Shown piece by piece: positions 8,375-17,413 of a DNA stretch of 64,000 nt. The DNA is from a virus. The position numbers and the translations under genes are program-made. Under the pieces are notes generated by a model. It had not been told where the DNA came from, searched no databases, and saw only the letters and a program-made list of their open reading frames with translations. How positions within the stretch are numbered: the first letter of the stretch is position 1; the number at the start of each line of letters is the position of its first letter. The stretch is taken from positions 62,001-126,000 of IMG/VR virus record IMGVR_UViG_3300043411_001170. One strand, 5' to 3'.

Positions 8375-9037
8375 ATGACAAATATATCTAAATTACCATT
8401 AGCACAAATAAGTTCTTTAGAAGAGGTTCAGAATAAGTTTGATTCTGAACCTGGATTACCTGGAATGGCATTTGAAGATTTTGACTTGGAAAAAGAATTT
8501 AGTCTATTGGAACTTGAAATAGAAGGGGAGGAAAGAGAATATCTATTAGATAAAGAAAAAAAATTGGAGAAGTTAAAAGAAATTGTAAATAGACTCCCAA
8601 ATATAGAACACGATTTCATCGACCTTTACTACTTTAAAAGAGTACGACAAGTTAATATTGCAGAAATATTTAAAGTGTCTCAGCCTATGGTGTGTTACAG
8701 ATTAAAGAAAGCTATAGATAGAATAAAATTTCTTCTATCCATGCCTGAACTATCGGAATCTCAAGTAAGAAAAGATTTGCGCGATCATTTCAAGTCTGAA
8801 AAGGATTTAGATATTATAATTCTAATGTATAAGACAACATGTGAATCAAGAACAGCACAAATACTAGGGACCAGCCAGAGTTTTGTACGTCATAGATTTA
8901 TTAGAGCTATTCAGGTATTAGAAGAAGTTAATTCTTATTATCATAATCTCATGAGTAAGATTATGGATAATCTAAATATATTAAAGGATCAAGACGAAGA
9001 AATTATATATATGGTAGATAATAATCAATATTCATAA
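8375..9037 (+). CDS. Sigma-factor-like protein with two region-4-type HTH units
   Basis: The 220-residue protein has an acidic N-terminal third. Then come two helix-turn-helix segments: about residues 70-115 (DLYYFKRVRQVNIAEIFKVS, QPMVCYRLKKAIDRI) and about 140-180 (CESRTAQILGTSQSFVRHRF). Both look like sigma-70 region 4. No region 2 (-10 recognition, core binding) is visible, so it may be a partial sigma or a region-4-like regulator of middle or late promoters. The ribosome site is TTGAGGTTAT. Its neighbour is the NusG-like gene, with a 12-base gap, consistent with joint expression. Confidence 0.65.
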   Translation: MTNISKLPLAQISSLEEVQNKFDSEPGLPGMAFEDFDLEKEFSLLELEIEGEEREYLLDKEKKLEKLKEIVNRLPNIEHDFIDLYYFKRVRQVNIAEIFKVSQPMVCYRLKKAIDRIKFLLSMPELSESQVRKDLRDHFKSEKDLDIIILMYKTTCESRTAQILGTSQSFVRHRFIRAIQVLEEVNSYYHNLMSKIMDNLNILKDQDEEIIYMVDNNQYS

Positions 9038-9053
9038 ATTATGAGTAACTATA

Positions 9054-10508
9054 ATGCTTGATGATATATTAACTTTAGAAGACTTAAAAAATCCACAGGT
9101 GCTACGTTTACTTTTTATGGAAGAGGGAAGGGATTTAGTAGATATCTTTAAGTTATCTTCTTATTTAGAAAACAACATACTAAAGAAAGAAGATAAAAAA
9201 GAACATGGTATTTATTTTACACCGAAGGTTTTAGTAGATCTCATGTTAACGACCATTGATCTTCCTTTAATGGAAGAAGTCTTTAGGGTCATTGACACAT
9301 CCTGTGGAATAGGAAATATCCTTATACCTTTTGCAAGACTCTATGCCAATCATAAGATGATCTATAGTAAGAAGAAAAAGAGAAAAGAGGATTTTCGATT
9401 TTTCTTGAGAAAGGTATATAGTGAATGTATCTTCGGGATTGACTTGAACAATGACTTTATTGACATTATGAAAACAGTAATGTCGGTAGACTGTGGGATT
9501 TCTACAGATAACCTAAATAATTTCATTGTAAACGACTTCTTTAAAGAGAAGAACCCTTTTGGCGGAATTAAATTTAACGTGTTACTAGCAAATCCGCCTT
9601 ATGTAACAGGAATTAAATCTACGGTTGATAGTGAATTAAAAGGCGTTTCCAATTTATCTTTTAACTATCTAATTAAATCAATAGACTTGTTAAAGTCTAA
9701 TTATCAGACAGCATTAGTAATGCCGTCTATATTTCTTAATTCGTTGTCTTTCCTAGAAAAAAGAAAATACTGGATAAAAAATAGAAACTTAAATAAATTA
9801 TGGCTATGCAGTCCAGAATCAAGATTTTTCGGTACGGCTTCTATTAATGTTTGTGTTATCTCACTTAACAGTAGAGTTAATTTAATACCTCAATTTATGA
9901 CTTTTCCTGATAATGGGACATTGGGAGTATTAGAGGGAGATTGTTCAGACTGGTCTACTGCATATTTTAAGAAAATAGATGTTATTAATAAATTGAAAAA
10001 TGAGTATCAAGTAACGGCAGGGATGGTTGTTTCAGAAGCATATCAATGTTTGCCCTATATCACCGATAGTGAGAGTGGTGAGGGGAAGAAAGTTATAACA
10101 TCAGGAATGGTGAAACCTTTTTATTGCTCTTGGGGACAGAAACAAAAGAATATCTTGAAGAAGTCATTTAAGTATCCAAGACTGGAAACAAACATATTAT
10201 TTTCAAAGAGTCTGAATGAAAAAATATTAAGTAAAAGACCTAAACTTGTTATTCCAGGATTAATAATGAAAATTAAAACATTTTTAGACCCTAATGGAGA
10301 ATATTTGCCTGCTGCGGGTACATATGTGATTTATCATAAAACAGATGACATTGATATTTTGAAAAAATTATGTGAATATTTAAATAATGATAAGCGAGTA
10401 CATGATTACTTGATTTCTATACTAGAGACAAAAAGAATAGGACAAGGAGGATACCCTATTACTAAATCCTTTCTGGAAGGAATACCTTTAGAGGGTTATG
10501 ATGACTGA
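9054..10508 (+). CDS. N6-adenine DNA methyltransferase (Class I, NPPY)
   Basis: The 484-residue protein has the SAM-binding motif VIDTSCGIGN (79-88), the acidic end of strand 2 in IFGIDLNN (127-133), and the catalytic NPPY (180-183). The GIYFTP element near residue 52 is typical of the M/Type I-IIG gamma-like N6 methylases. Residues 330-480 would be the target-recognition domain. No endonuclease motif or restriction partner is present, so this is an orphan methylase that could protect phage DNA from host restriction or mark it. The last bases overlap the following gene (ATGACTGA). Confidence 0.85.
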   Translation: MLDDILTLEDLKNPQVLRLLFMEEGRDLVDIFKLSSYLENNILKKEDKKEHGIYFTPKVLVDLMLTTIDLPLMEEVFRVIDTSCGIGNILIPFARLYANHKMIYSKKKKRKEDFRFFLRKVYSECIFGIDLNNDFIDIMKTVMSVDCGISTDNLNNFIVNDFFKEKNPFGGIKFNVLLANPPYVTGIKSTVDSELKGVSNLSFNYLIKSIDLLKSNYQTALVMPSIFLNSLSFLEKRKYWIKNRNLNKLWLCSPESRFFGTASINVCVISLNSRVNLIPQFMTFPDNGTLGVLEGDCSDWSTAYFKKIDVINKLKNEYQVTAGMVVSEAYQCLPYITDSESGEGKKVITSGMVKPFYCSWGQKQKNILKKSFKYPRLETNILFSKSLNEKILSKRPKLVIPGLIMKIKTFLDPNGEYLPAAGTYVIYHKTDDIDILKKLCEYLNNDKRVHDYLISILETKRIGQGGYPITKSFLEGIPLEGYDD

Positions 10509-10800
10509 AAACAAACCCTTAAAAGATTTAAGTACTATAAAAGAAATTGCGAAGAAGTGGATAGAGGACAATTCTGTCAATATTTATATTATTAAAATAT
10601 ATAATGATACTAGTAAAAGATCTGTAAACTTGTATACTTATTTATGGAAATTACAGATACAATTTAATAAGAAATATGGCCCCATAAATAGTTTTAGTTA
10701 CGAGTTAGAATTTGATTATGCTTTTATAAAAAGCACCAGTAGGGAAACCATATCTCATCTGAGTAACCTAATGAGTAAGAAAGGGTTTGAAATATCTTAA
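10501..10800 (+). CDS. Small hypothetical protein
   Basis: This 99-residue soluble protein starts inside the end of the methylase gene, with GAGGG five bases upstream of the ATG at 10501. The ATG at 10498 is too close to that site. The content is a mixed alpha/beta fold with many lysines. I recognise no family. Overlap with the methylase suggests coupled expression. Confidence 0.5.
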   Translation: MTENKPLKDLSTIKEIAKKWIEDNSVNIYIIKIYNDTSKRSVNLYTYLWKLQIQFNKKYGPINSFSYELEFDYAFIKSTSRETISHLSNLMSKKGFEIS

Positions 10801-10827
10801 TACTTTTAACTATGAGACTATTTTGAA

Positions 10828-11259
10828 ATGGCTCTGACAAGAACACAATCTGACTACTATTTTACATCGGGAGGAGGAACACAGGTTTACTCCTTTGTGG
10901 TGTCTGTATCTACAACAGGTAGTGTTTTTGTTCGTGACATCCGAACACCTGTTGGTTACTTAGTTAACAGTATGTCTTCTTTACCTTCTTCTGTAGTAGA
11001 TGATATCAATACTGCTATAAACCAAGTGGGGAATTTAATTGTGAATACAAGTGCCATAAATGGAACTGCTAGTTTTGTTAATCAGACACAGGTTATTGTA
11101 TCTTTTCCAACCCCTGTAGCCAACGCAAATTATCGTGTGTTATTTTCCGTTGGTGATTTTGTGTTAGTTCGTTTTGTTCCCCCACTCACTGTAAATGGAT
11201 TTACTATAGAAACTAGCACTGCATTTACTGGAAGTGTTGGTTATGACGTATTATTTTAA
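10828..11259 (+). CDS. Small beta-rich tail/fibre-associated protein
   Basis: This 143-residue, nearly all-beta protein is rich in V, T, S and N. Its last 70 residues (SFVNQTQVIVSFPTPV ... VNGFTIETSTAFTGSVGY) match in pattern the end of the next gene product, which reads VSFEVPTSNTDYMVLT ... VNGFTVEFSSNQTGTVDY. This type of C-terminal domain is common on phage tail fibres and structural proteins. The protein may therefore be a stand-alone copy of the fibre's head domain. The two genes are 19 bases apart. Confidence 0.6.
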   Translation: MALTRTQSDYYFTSGGGTQVYSFVVSVSTTGSVFVRDIRTPVGYLVNSMSSLPSSVVDDINTAINQVGNLIVNTSAINGTASFVNQTQVIVSFPTPVANANYRVLFSVGDFVLVRFVPPLTVNGFTIETSTAFTGSVGYDVLF

Positions 11260-11278
11260 TAATTAAAGAGATTTTAAA

Positions 11279-12454
11279 ATGCCACCACCTCTAAAGGTAG
11301 ATCAAATATCTATAAGTCCTGCTGTTGGTGAAACTTTACTAATAGGGAAAGCCACGGGGGGTAATCTATTATTCTCAGATCAATCTATTCTTTCAGGGAT
11401 TACTTTAAAATCTTTGTCTGGATTAAATTTAACTAATCTAATTACAGTAGGTGTGGGTTCAGGATCTAATTATACAACAATCCAAGCAGCTATAAATGCT
11501 GCACCTACAACGTCTACGGCCACAAATCCAACTCTTATCTGTATTTATTCTGGAACATACAACGAAATTTTAACCGTAGATAAAAATGGACTTGTTTTTG
11601 TCGGGATTGGGAGAGTAGTTATTAACGCTCCTTCTGATTCAGATACTATTTTGATTGAAGAGGGAGTATCTACGGTTCCTTTATTCTGTCATTTTGAAAA
11701 TATTATTTTTGCAAATTCATATGATGCAAGATCTTGTTTTAAGATTTTAGGGGTAGATGGTACAACATTAGGACAAGATATAATTACACTGTCTAATTGT
11801 TATTTTTTGGCAACAGGATTAGGAACTTATTGTCTTAATGCTTCTATCTTAAATTCTTTGAGACTTTTAAATTGTGACTGTTCTGGTAGTATTGTATCTA
11901 CCTCCATATTTATAAGTCAATGTGCTATGTTGGAGGTAATTGGATTATTAAGTGGAACTGATATAGCTCTTAGCTATAATAATACCTCTGATATTCCATC
12001 AATAATTACGTCAACGTATTCTCTATTGGATAGTAGATTCAATAATTTAACTTGTGTTCTTATAGGAGAAGGATTACTATATATGGAAAAACTAGTTACT
12101 AATAATGTGATCTTTGATGGAAATAGAGCATATACACTAATTGACTGTTATGGTGTATTATTACAGCCTAATGGGACAGTGACTGTAAACAGTAAAGGGA
12201 GTTCCTATACACTTAATAATGGAACACCTACAGCTACAGTTGATATTGATAATATTCAAGGATCGGTTTCATTTACCGCAGAGACAACAAAAATTGTAAG
12301 TTTTGAAGTTCCTACATCGAATACTGATTATATGGTTTTAACTTCACATCCTTTTGTCGGAGAAAAAGAAGGTGTCGTTAAAACAGTAAATGGTTTTACG
12401 GTTGAATTTTCTTCAAATCAAACTGGAACTGTTGACTATTTAGTTCGTAGATAA
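11279..12454 (+). CDS. Pectate-lyase-like beta-helix tail fibre/spike protein
   Basis: The 391-residue protein has a short N-terminal head, then GSNYTTIQAAINAAP near residue 62 followed by ICIYSGTYNEILTV. This is the standard opening of a right-handed beta-helix in phage tailspikes and pectate-lyase-like proteins. Repeating N/T/S-rich rungs follow to about residue 310, and a C-terminal beta domain is shared with the preceding small protein. It probably binds or degrades a host-surface polysaccharide. The gene is isolated from the main fibre cluster at 32-40 kb and ends before a terminator. Confidence 0.75.
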   Translation: MPPPLKVDQISISPAVGETLLIGKATGGNLLFSDQSILSGITLKSLSGLNLTNLITVGVGSGSNYTTIQAAINAAPTTSTATNPTLICIYSGTYNEILTVDKNGLVFVGIGRVVINAPSDSDTILIEEGVSTVPLFCHFENIIFANSYDARSCFKILGVDGTTLGQDIITLSNCYFLATGLGTYCLNASILNSLRLLNCDCSGSIVSTSIFISQCAMLEVIGLLSGTDIALSYNNTSDIPSIITSTYSLLDSRFNNLTCVLIGEGLLYMEKLVTNNVIFDGNRAYTLIDCYGVLLQPNGTVTVNSKGSSYTLNNGTPTATVDIDNIQGSVSFTAETTKIVSFEVPTSNTDYMVLTSHPFVGEKEGVVKTVNGFTVEFSSNQTGTVDYLVRR

Positions 12455-12477
12455 ATATAAAAATAATTAAATATATG

Positions 12478-12505
12478 ATCCCCTGATATTATCAGGGGAT
12501 TTTTT
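12478..12505 (+). terminator. Rho-independent terminator after the early/fibre block
   Basis: ATCCCCTGA at 12478-12486 pairs with TCAGGGGAT at 12492-12500, followed by TTTTT (12501-12505). It closes the leftmost transcription block. The next gene's ribosome site GAGGTGAT lies directly after it. Confidence 0.88.
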
Positions 12506-12521
12506 CTATGAGGTGATAAAA

Positions 12522-13178
12522 ATGGCTTTTGATATGAGTAAAATGAGTTTAGATGACGGTGCGATGGATGTATATTTTGATCCCAAAAATTATAAAGTAA
12601 ATGAGAACACAGCAGTATCGGATTTTTTCTATTCAGATCAATTTAAAAATGGCGATAAAGTAAGATATCTAGGAGGCATGGAAGGGAAGATATTATTAGG
12701 TCGTGATGAGCCTCAAGAAGGAGAAGTAGGGGTTATAATGAAAGTAAGAACTTCCTTGGGAAATGTTACACATTTCGCTGGTAAATTATTCGTATTTTGG
12801 GATTCGATGGATAAAATTGTACCTGTTCCACATGAGTTATTGGAAAATGCAGGTGAAGATATTGACGATGCCGATATGCAGTATGATGGCCCAATCTCTA
12901 TTGGACCTATATCGAAACAAGCGTTTTACTATTCTTCATCTGTAGAAGATCTGAGGAAACATTTTGTTGTTAAAGGCCCAACATCAAATCCTGATGAAGC
13001 TGAACTCATACATAAGTCGTCTCAAGAATTGTGGAGCCTAGAAAAATCTGGTTCTGGTTTTAAAATCCAAAGATTATTTAATCCGAATGGTGCCCCTATC
13101 AAAGAATATCAAACAAAAAAGACGGATAAGAAGCAGGCTCCTGGTAAGTCTGCAATCCGCAGAACTAAAAAGAAGTAA
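12522..13178 (+). CDS. Hypothetical, probably virion-associated protein with basic tail
   Basis: The 218-residue protein starts at the ATG at 12522, eight bases after GAGGTGAT. The middle has NGDKVRYLGGMEGKILLG followed by GEVGVIMKV, an SH3/KOW-like barrel pattern. The last 25 residues are strongly basic (KKTDKKQAPGKSAIRRTKKK). The neighbouring gene product is very acidic, so the two could interact electrostatically. No named family is recognised. Confidence 0.55.
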   Translation: MAFDMSKMSLDDGAMDVYFDPKNYKVNENTAVSDFFYSDQFKNGDKVRYLGGMEGKILLGRDEPQEGEVGVIMKVRTSLGNVTHFAGKLFVFWDSMDKIVPVPHELLENAGEDIDDADMQYDGPISIGPISKQAFYYSSSVEDLRKHFVVKGPTSNPDEAELIHKSSQELWSLEKSGSGFKIQRLFNPNGAPIKEYQTKKTDKKQAPGKSAIRRTKKK

Positions 13179-13255
13179 ATTATTAAATAATTTTTAACAA
13201 GTAGGTAAATCATTTTTTATGTATTTTCTTTTTAAGCGGGTTAGAGGATCTAAAA

Positions 13256-14749
13256 ATGTCTATAAAGTCAGATCCATTTTTAAATGATCTTATTCTTGCA
13301 TTTGCAAGAAGTGGGATGGCTGATCAAGATACACCTATTCAGAAGACGGCAGGTGAAGTTAGGTTTATTAAGGAAAATGCGAATGAGATGGGGTTATGGG
13401 CATATGGTAACTCTGCCCCGGCCAACCGTGAATTAACTCCTAAATTCGATTTTCAAGCTAAAAATCTAAAGCCCCTTGTCGAATGTCTTAAGTACTCTAC
13501 AGCAGCATTAAGTTATGCTATGGTTGCTTACGATATTTTTACTAAAATCCCAAGTTCATCTGTATCCCCCGATGGCCGCTTAGGTGGTAAGGGATATATT
13601 ATGAAAATACAGGATATTAGAAAAAACTTCATGAATATTGTAGAAGCATTGTCTTCTATGAGTGACACTATCTATGATGAGCTTCAAGCTCCCCATTGGG
13701 CAGCACAAACAAGAGAAATGGAGCCTGAATTAAAAGAAGAATTAAATGATGCTCTTGAGGAAACAGAGAAGATTCGGACAGATCCTGAAAATTGGGCATT
13801 GTCTCAGTTTGATTCTCTCGACGCTTCTCCTGCTATCTCTAAATCTGTAGATGGGTCGGATGACAAAATTGACAAGGCTCCATTAGTTATGGATGTACCT
13901 AAACCAGAAATTGTAGATCCAAGAGTAAAGAAAAGACCAGTATCCTCGTTAGATTCCGATACAGAAAATGATTTGAATGAATTGGACGCCCTAACCTCTC
14001 CCAGCCAGAAGAGTACGAATACTGAAGAATCTGAGTGGGTTGGTGATATGGCGGAAGACATAACCGCACCTATTAAGAGAAATGATGAAATTAAAGCGAT
14101 TAAAAAACAAACTCCTAAATTACCTCCTAAGCCAGTAACTCCTCCAGAGACTAAGAAAGAGCCAGAGAAGAAAGAGGTAGTGAAGCCAGAACCTGTAAAG
14201 AAAGAACCTATAAAAAAAGACGTTCCAAAACCTAAACCTGAGAAAAAAGAAGATAAATTAATTGCAAAGAAGCCCCCAGAACTACCAGAAGAACCTAAAG
14301 CTCAAGACACAGTAGAAGACGATGACTGGTTAGAAGACGCTAAAAAACCAGTAAAACCTCCTGTCAAAAAGGGTCCACCAAAGCCATCTGCAAGTACCTT
14401 TGATGATTTTCTTGAATTAGACACGCCAAAGAAAAAGACGGCTCCTGTTGTACAAGATAATTCAGAAGATGACGACTGGTTGGATGATACAACGGATATT
14501 AATCCGAAAAAGAACGTGACTATGGATAACCAAGATGAGCAGGATATATTTTCAGAAGAACCAGAGGAACAGCTAAATGAAGATGACTGGATTAATTCTG
14601 TTCCAGAAGAAGATAAGGAAGTGGAAGATGAAGAAACTGATTGGTTAACTTCTGTCGTTCCAGAACCTCCAAAACCTTCTCCCTCACCAACACAAAAGAC
14701 TGCTGGGAGAAATGATGATTGGAAAAAATACACAACATTAAAATTATAA
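13256..14749 (+). CDS. Large disordered acidic protein with repeated D-D-W motifs
   Basis: Residues 1-190 of this 497-residue protein are folded and helical. The rest is low-complexity and rich in P, K, E and D. A short acidic-Trp motif recurs: ESEWVGDM, DDDWLEDA, DDDWLDDT, EDDWINSV, ETDWLTSV and NDDWKKYT. Between them lie PKP/KKE repeats. K-T-A sequences occur at both ends (IQKTAG near residue 30, TQKTAG near the end). The repeated W motifs look like short linear binding motifs for a partner, possibly in head assembly. The family is not recognised. Ribosome site: TTAGAGGATC. Confidence 0.6.
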   Translation: MSIKSDPFLNDLILAFARSGMADQDTPIQKTAGEVRFIKENANEMGLWAYGNSAPANRELTPKFDFQAKNLKPLVECLKYSTAALSYAMVAYDIFTKIPSSSVSPDGRLGGKGYIMKIQDIRKNFMNIVEALSSMSDTIYDELQAPHWAAQTREMEPELKEELNDALEETEKIRTDPENWALSQFDSLDASPAISKSVDGSDDKIDKAPLVMDVPKPEIVDPRVKKRPVSSLDSDTENDLNELDALTSPSQKSTNTEESEWVGDMAEDITAPIKRNDEIKAIKKQTPKLPPKPVTPPETKKEPEKKEVVKPEPVKKEPIKKDVPKPKPEKKEDKLIAKKPPELPEEPKAQDTVEDDDWLEDAKKPVKPPVKKGPPKPSASTFDDFLELDTPKKKTAPVVQDNSEDDDWLDDTTDINPKKNVTMDNQDEQDIFSEEPEEQLNEDDWINSVPEEDKEVEDEETDWLTSVVPEPPKPSPSPTQKTAGRNDDWKKYTTLKL

Positions 14750-14764
14750 TTATAGAGGAACGAC

Positions 14765-17368
14765 ATGGCTAAAACACCAAAAAACCCATATTCATTTGAT
14801 GGTTTCGATATAGAATCTCTTGAATCTCCTACTCAAGAGAAAGTAGGAAATTTCACATTTAATAGTCCACAACAAACGGATTACCCGCAATTATATGAGC
14901 TAATAGATGACACCGGGGAAAGTCCAAAATTTAACATTGACGAAGCATTTGATGACGGAATAAACCTTAATGCTTTTTTGGAAGAACCAAAAGAAACGGT
15001 TAATGATTTAAGATGGCTTACTCATCCAGACGTAAAAGAGATACCCACAGAAACTGCCCATATACGAGATGAACTACATCGACAATGGGTAGATAAAAAA
15101 CCTTATAAACGTTTAGATTATTCGGAGCACCATAAAGAATCTCCAAAACCTGAGTTGCCTAAGCTTTCTTTAAGAACGGTATTACAAAAAGCCGTTAGAA
15201 TGGCATCTGATGGGATTCCTCATAGTGTTATTTATGAATACTTAAATCCTATTTCTTCGATGGATGCCGTTCAAAAAACTATATCTATCATAAATCGAGA
15301 AAAGGATGTGTTAGGAAGATTGTTCATCAGAGCTAGTGTTTACCCTGGATGCCATAAAGGTGAATGGAAAGATAAAGTAAGGTCGTGCAATAATTCGGCA
15401 CGCTATATTATTTCTGCAAAGAAATGCAGGGGTTGCTATCAAAATAGAGGTGGAAGGTGCGACATATTTAAAAAAGAAATTGTTGATCTCTTGCCTTGGT
15501 CAAAAGCTCTTGCATGGTATCAACCTATATTTGAAGAACATGGAATTAATGCTGTAGGTAATACAGTAGAGGAAAAAGTTATTTCCATGTTTAGGGCGGT
15601 TCCATCCACGCCAAAAACACCTGAAAATTATTTCCCTGTAGATTACCTTCCTACAGTCCCATTAGAGCAAGCTGTAGATGAAATTGTTTCTTATAAAGAT
15701 AAAAGAAAAGTTATAGACATTTCATATAGAAACGAAATGAAGGAATATGAAAATGCAGTAAGTTATTTAGATAACTTAAAAAGATGTATGCTTATTACTC
15801 CAAAAGACTACGAAAACATTTTGCGTTCAACTGATAGTCCTATTACTATTATGTTGAAAGCCAGAGACGTTTTATTAAAGACCAAGGAAGTCGGTCTATA
15901 TAGTGGACCTGGAATGGATGTCTTACTAAATCAATTTGGAGACGTAAGTGAAGAAGAAATGTTAGCGTACCTTGCTAACATTGATAATAAGCAAATTATA
16001 TTAGACAATAGCCATAAAATCATACAAGAGAATAAAAGAAGGGCTGTAGATCAAATTAATAAATGGGTTCAGAATAGAATGCTCACCCCAGAGCAAGGAA
16101 AGTCAATACTTGCATTAGATTTATCACCTACGGATATCATCTTACTAGGAAAAAATACAATACTAAGTAAGGGAGATACTCCTACTTATTATGGTTATGG
16201 GACGGACAAAGTTATAAATCCCGATAAAGTCGTGTCTTTGGATGACGCTTGGAGGGATATTGCTAATTTCAAGAATACACAGCAAGTAATTGATCTATCG
16301 TATAGAAATAAAGTAAGAGAAGAGTCTGAGATAAAAGAAAATCTACAAAGATGGATGCAGACAGGATTACTTAGTAAATTGGCGTTTGATTTCCTTTCTG
16401 ACAATATTGGGAAAAGGCCAAAACATGAGATCCTATCTAAAGCTGCTAAAATTATCCAAGGTAATGTGGTTAAAGTAAGAGATTACCAAGGTCCAGGTGT
16501 TGATCACGAAGTAAAGAAGGTTGCTTCTTCTAAAGAAATTGCTCAAGAATTGAAAAATATGGAAATTCAGAGCAAAAAGGAAGAACAGAGGTTTTCTAAA
16601 CTTATACAAGATAGAAAAAGATCTGGTCTGTTAAAATATATCGGGGATATGAAAAATAAAGGCATTTTGAAAGAGGCTTCTGCGGAAAAACTGTCTCAGT
16701 TATGTACGGTCACAAATGATTTAAAGAAAGCTTTTGATTTATCCATGTCTTTAATACGAATGGAAATGAATGGTCCTCATAGACCAGAAATGAAAGAGAT
16801 AACAAAAGAAGCTTACGATGGAGAGGGAATAGGTGCAGTTCCTCAATTAGATATGACGTTAGAAGATGCTGTGAATGAAGTTGAATATGCCGAAGAACTT
16901 CCAGGATTTAGTTTGCCAGAAATAGCTAAGGCGGGAGATAAGATCACCGATTTGATGAATAAAGGCTTATCAGGTAAAGCTCTTGCAGATGCGATAGGAC
17001 AAGCAGGTTTAGACCAAATTGTCGATTATGTCCCAATTTTATCTGCAAATTTACAAATGAATGATGGCGTCATAGGTGTTTTATTTTTAGATCCTGAAAT
17101 ATATTTTACTCAGAATCTAGATGGGTGTAAAGCAGCAGCTAAGAAATTAAAAAAATCACCTGTACAAAATATCTTGGAAAAGCCAAAATGCGTTAAGTGT
17201 ACTCAGAACAGGGGCGATTTTTGTAACGTTTACGGAAGAAAATTGGTTAAACCCGATTTTGAAGAAATTCTGAGATCCCGTAGTAAAAAATCCCCAGAGA
17301 AGCTAGTACCTTATGTGGCTGAATTAGATCCCTCTTTAGTTGATGACTGGAACACTGACTTAGATTAA
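14765..17368 (+). CDS. Large protein with two copies of a CxxCxQNRGxxC zinc-like motif
   Basis: The 867-residue, mostly helical protein has a Cys cluster near residues 220-240 (KKCRGCYQNRGGRCDIF) and a second near residues 808-830 (PKCVKCTQNRGDFCNVYGR). Each is preceded by an extra upstream Cys (PGCHKG, DGCKAA), giving plausible four-Cys zinc sites. The middle has a further duplication: IDISYRNEMKE near residue 318 and IDLSYRNKVRE near residue 512. The C-terminus, VDDWNTDLD, echoes the D-D-W motif of the preceding protein. No family is recognised. The gene lies in a run of likely virion or assembly genes. Confidence 0.58.
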   Translation: MAKTPKNPYSFDGFDIESLESPTQEKVGNFTFNSPQQTDYPQLYELIDDTGESPKFNIDEAFDDGINLNAFLEEPKETVNDLRWLTHPDVKEIPTETAHIRDELHRQWVDKKPYKRLDYSEHHKESPKPELPKLSLRTVLQKAVRMASDGIPHSVIYEYLNPISSMDAVQKTISIINREKDVLGRLFIRASVYPGCHKGEWKDKVRSCNNSARYIISAKKCRGCYQNRGGRCDIFKKEIVDLLPWSKALAWYQPIFEEHGINAVGNTVEEKVISMFRAVPSTPKTPENYFPVDYLPTVPLEQAVDEIVSYKDKRKVIDISYRNEMKEYENAVSYLDNLKRCMLITPKDYENILRSTDSPITIMLKARDVLLKTKEVGLYSGPGMDVLLNQFGDVSEEEMLAYLANIDNKQIILDNSHKIIQENKRRAVDQINKWVQNRMLTPEQGKSILALDLSPTDIILLGKNTILSKGDTPTYYGYGTDKVINPDKVVSLDDAWRDIANFKNTQQVIDLSYRNKVREESEIKENLQRWMQTGLLSKLAFDFLSDNIGKRPKHEILSKAAKIIQGNVVKVRDYQGPGVDHEVKKVASSKEIAQELKNMEIQSKKEEQRFSKLIQDRKRSGLLKYIGDMKNKGILKEASAEKLSQLCTVTNDLKKAFDLSMSLIRMEMNGPHRPEMKEITKEAYDGEGIGAVPQLDMTLEDAVNEVEYAEELPGFSLPEIAKAGDKITDLMNKGLSGKALADAIGQAGLDQIVDYVPILSANLQMNDGVIGVLFLDPEIYFTQNLDGCKAAAKKLKKSPVQNILEKPKCVKCTQNRGDFCNVYGRKLVKPDFEEILRSRSKKSPEKLVPYVAELDPSLVDDWNTDLD

Positions 17369-17413
17369 ATTTTACACCTAAATACACCTAAATAATTGAG
17401 GCTAGTTTTTGAT

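Noticed and set aside
14302-14766. 154-codon minus-strand frame
   Set aside because: It is opposite the low-complexity acidic/proline-rich protein and is low-complexity itself (Ser/Gly runs). It looks like a composition artefact.
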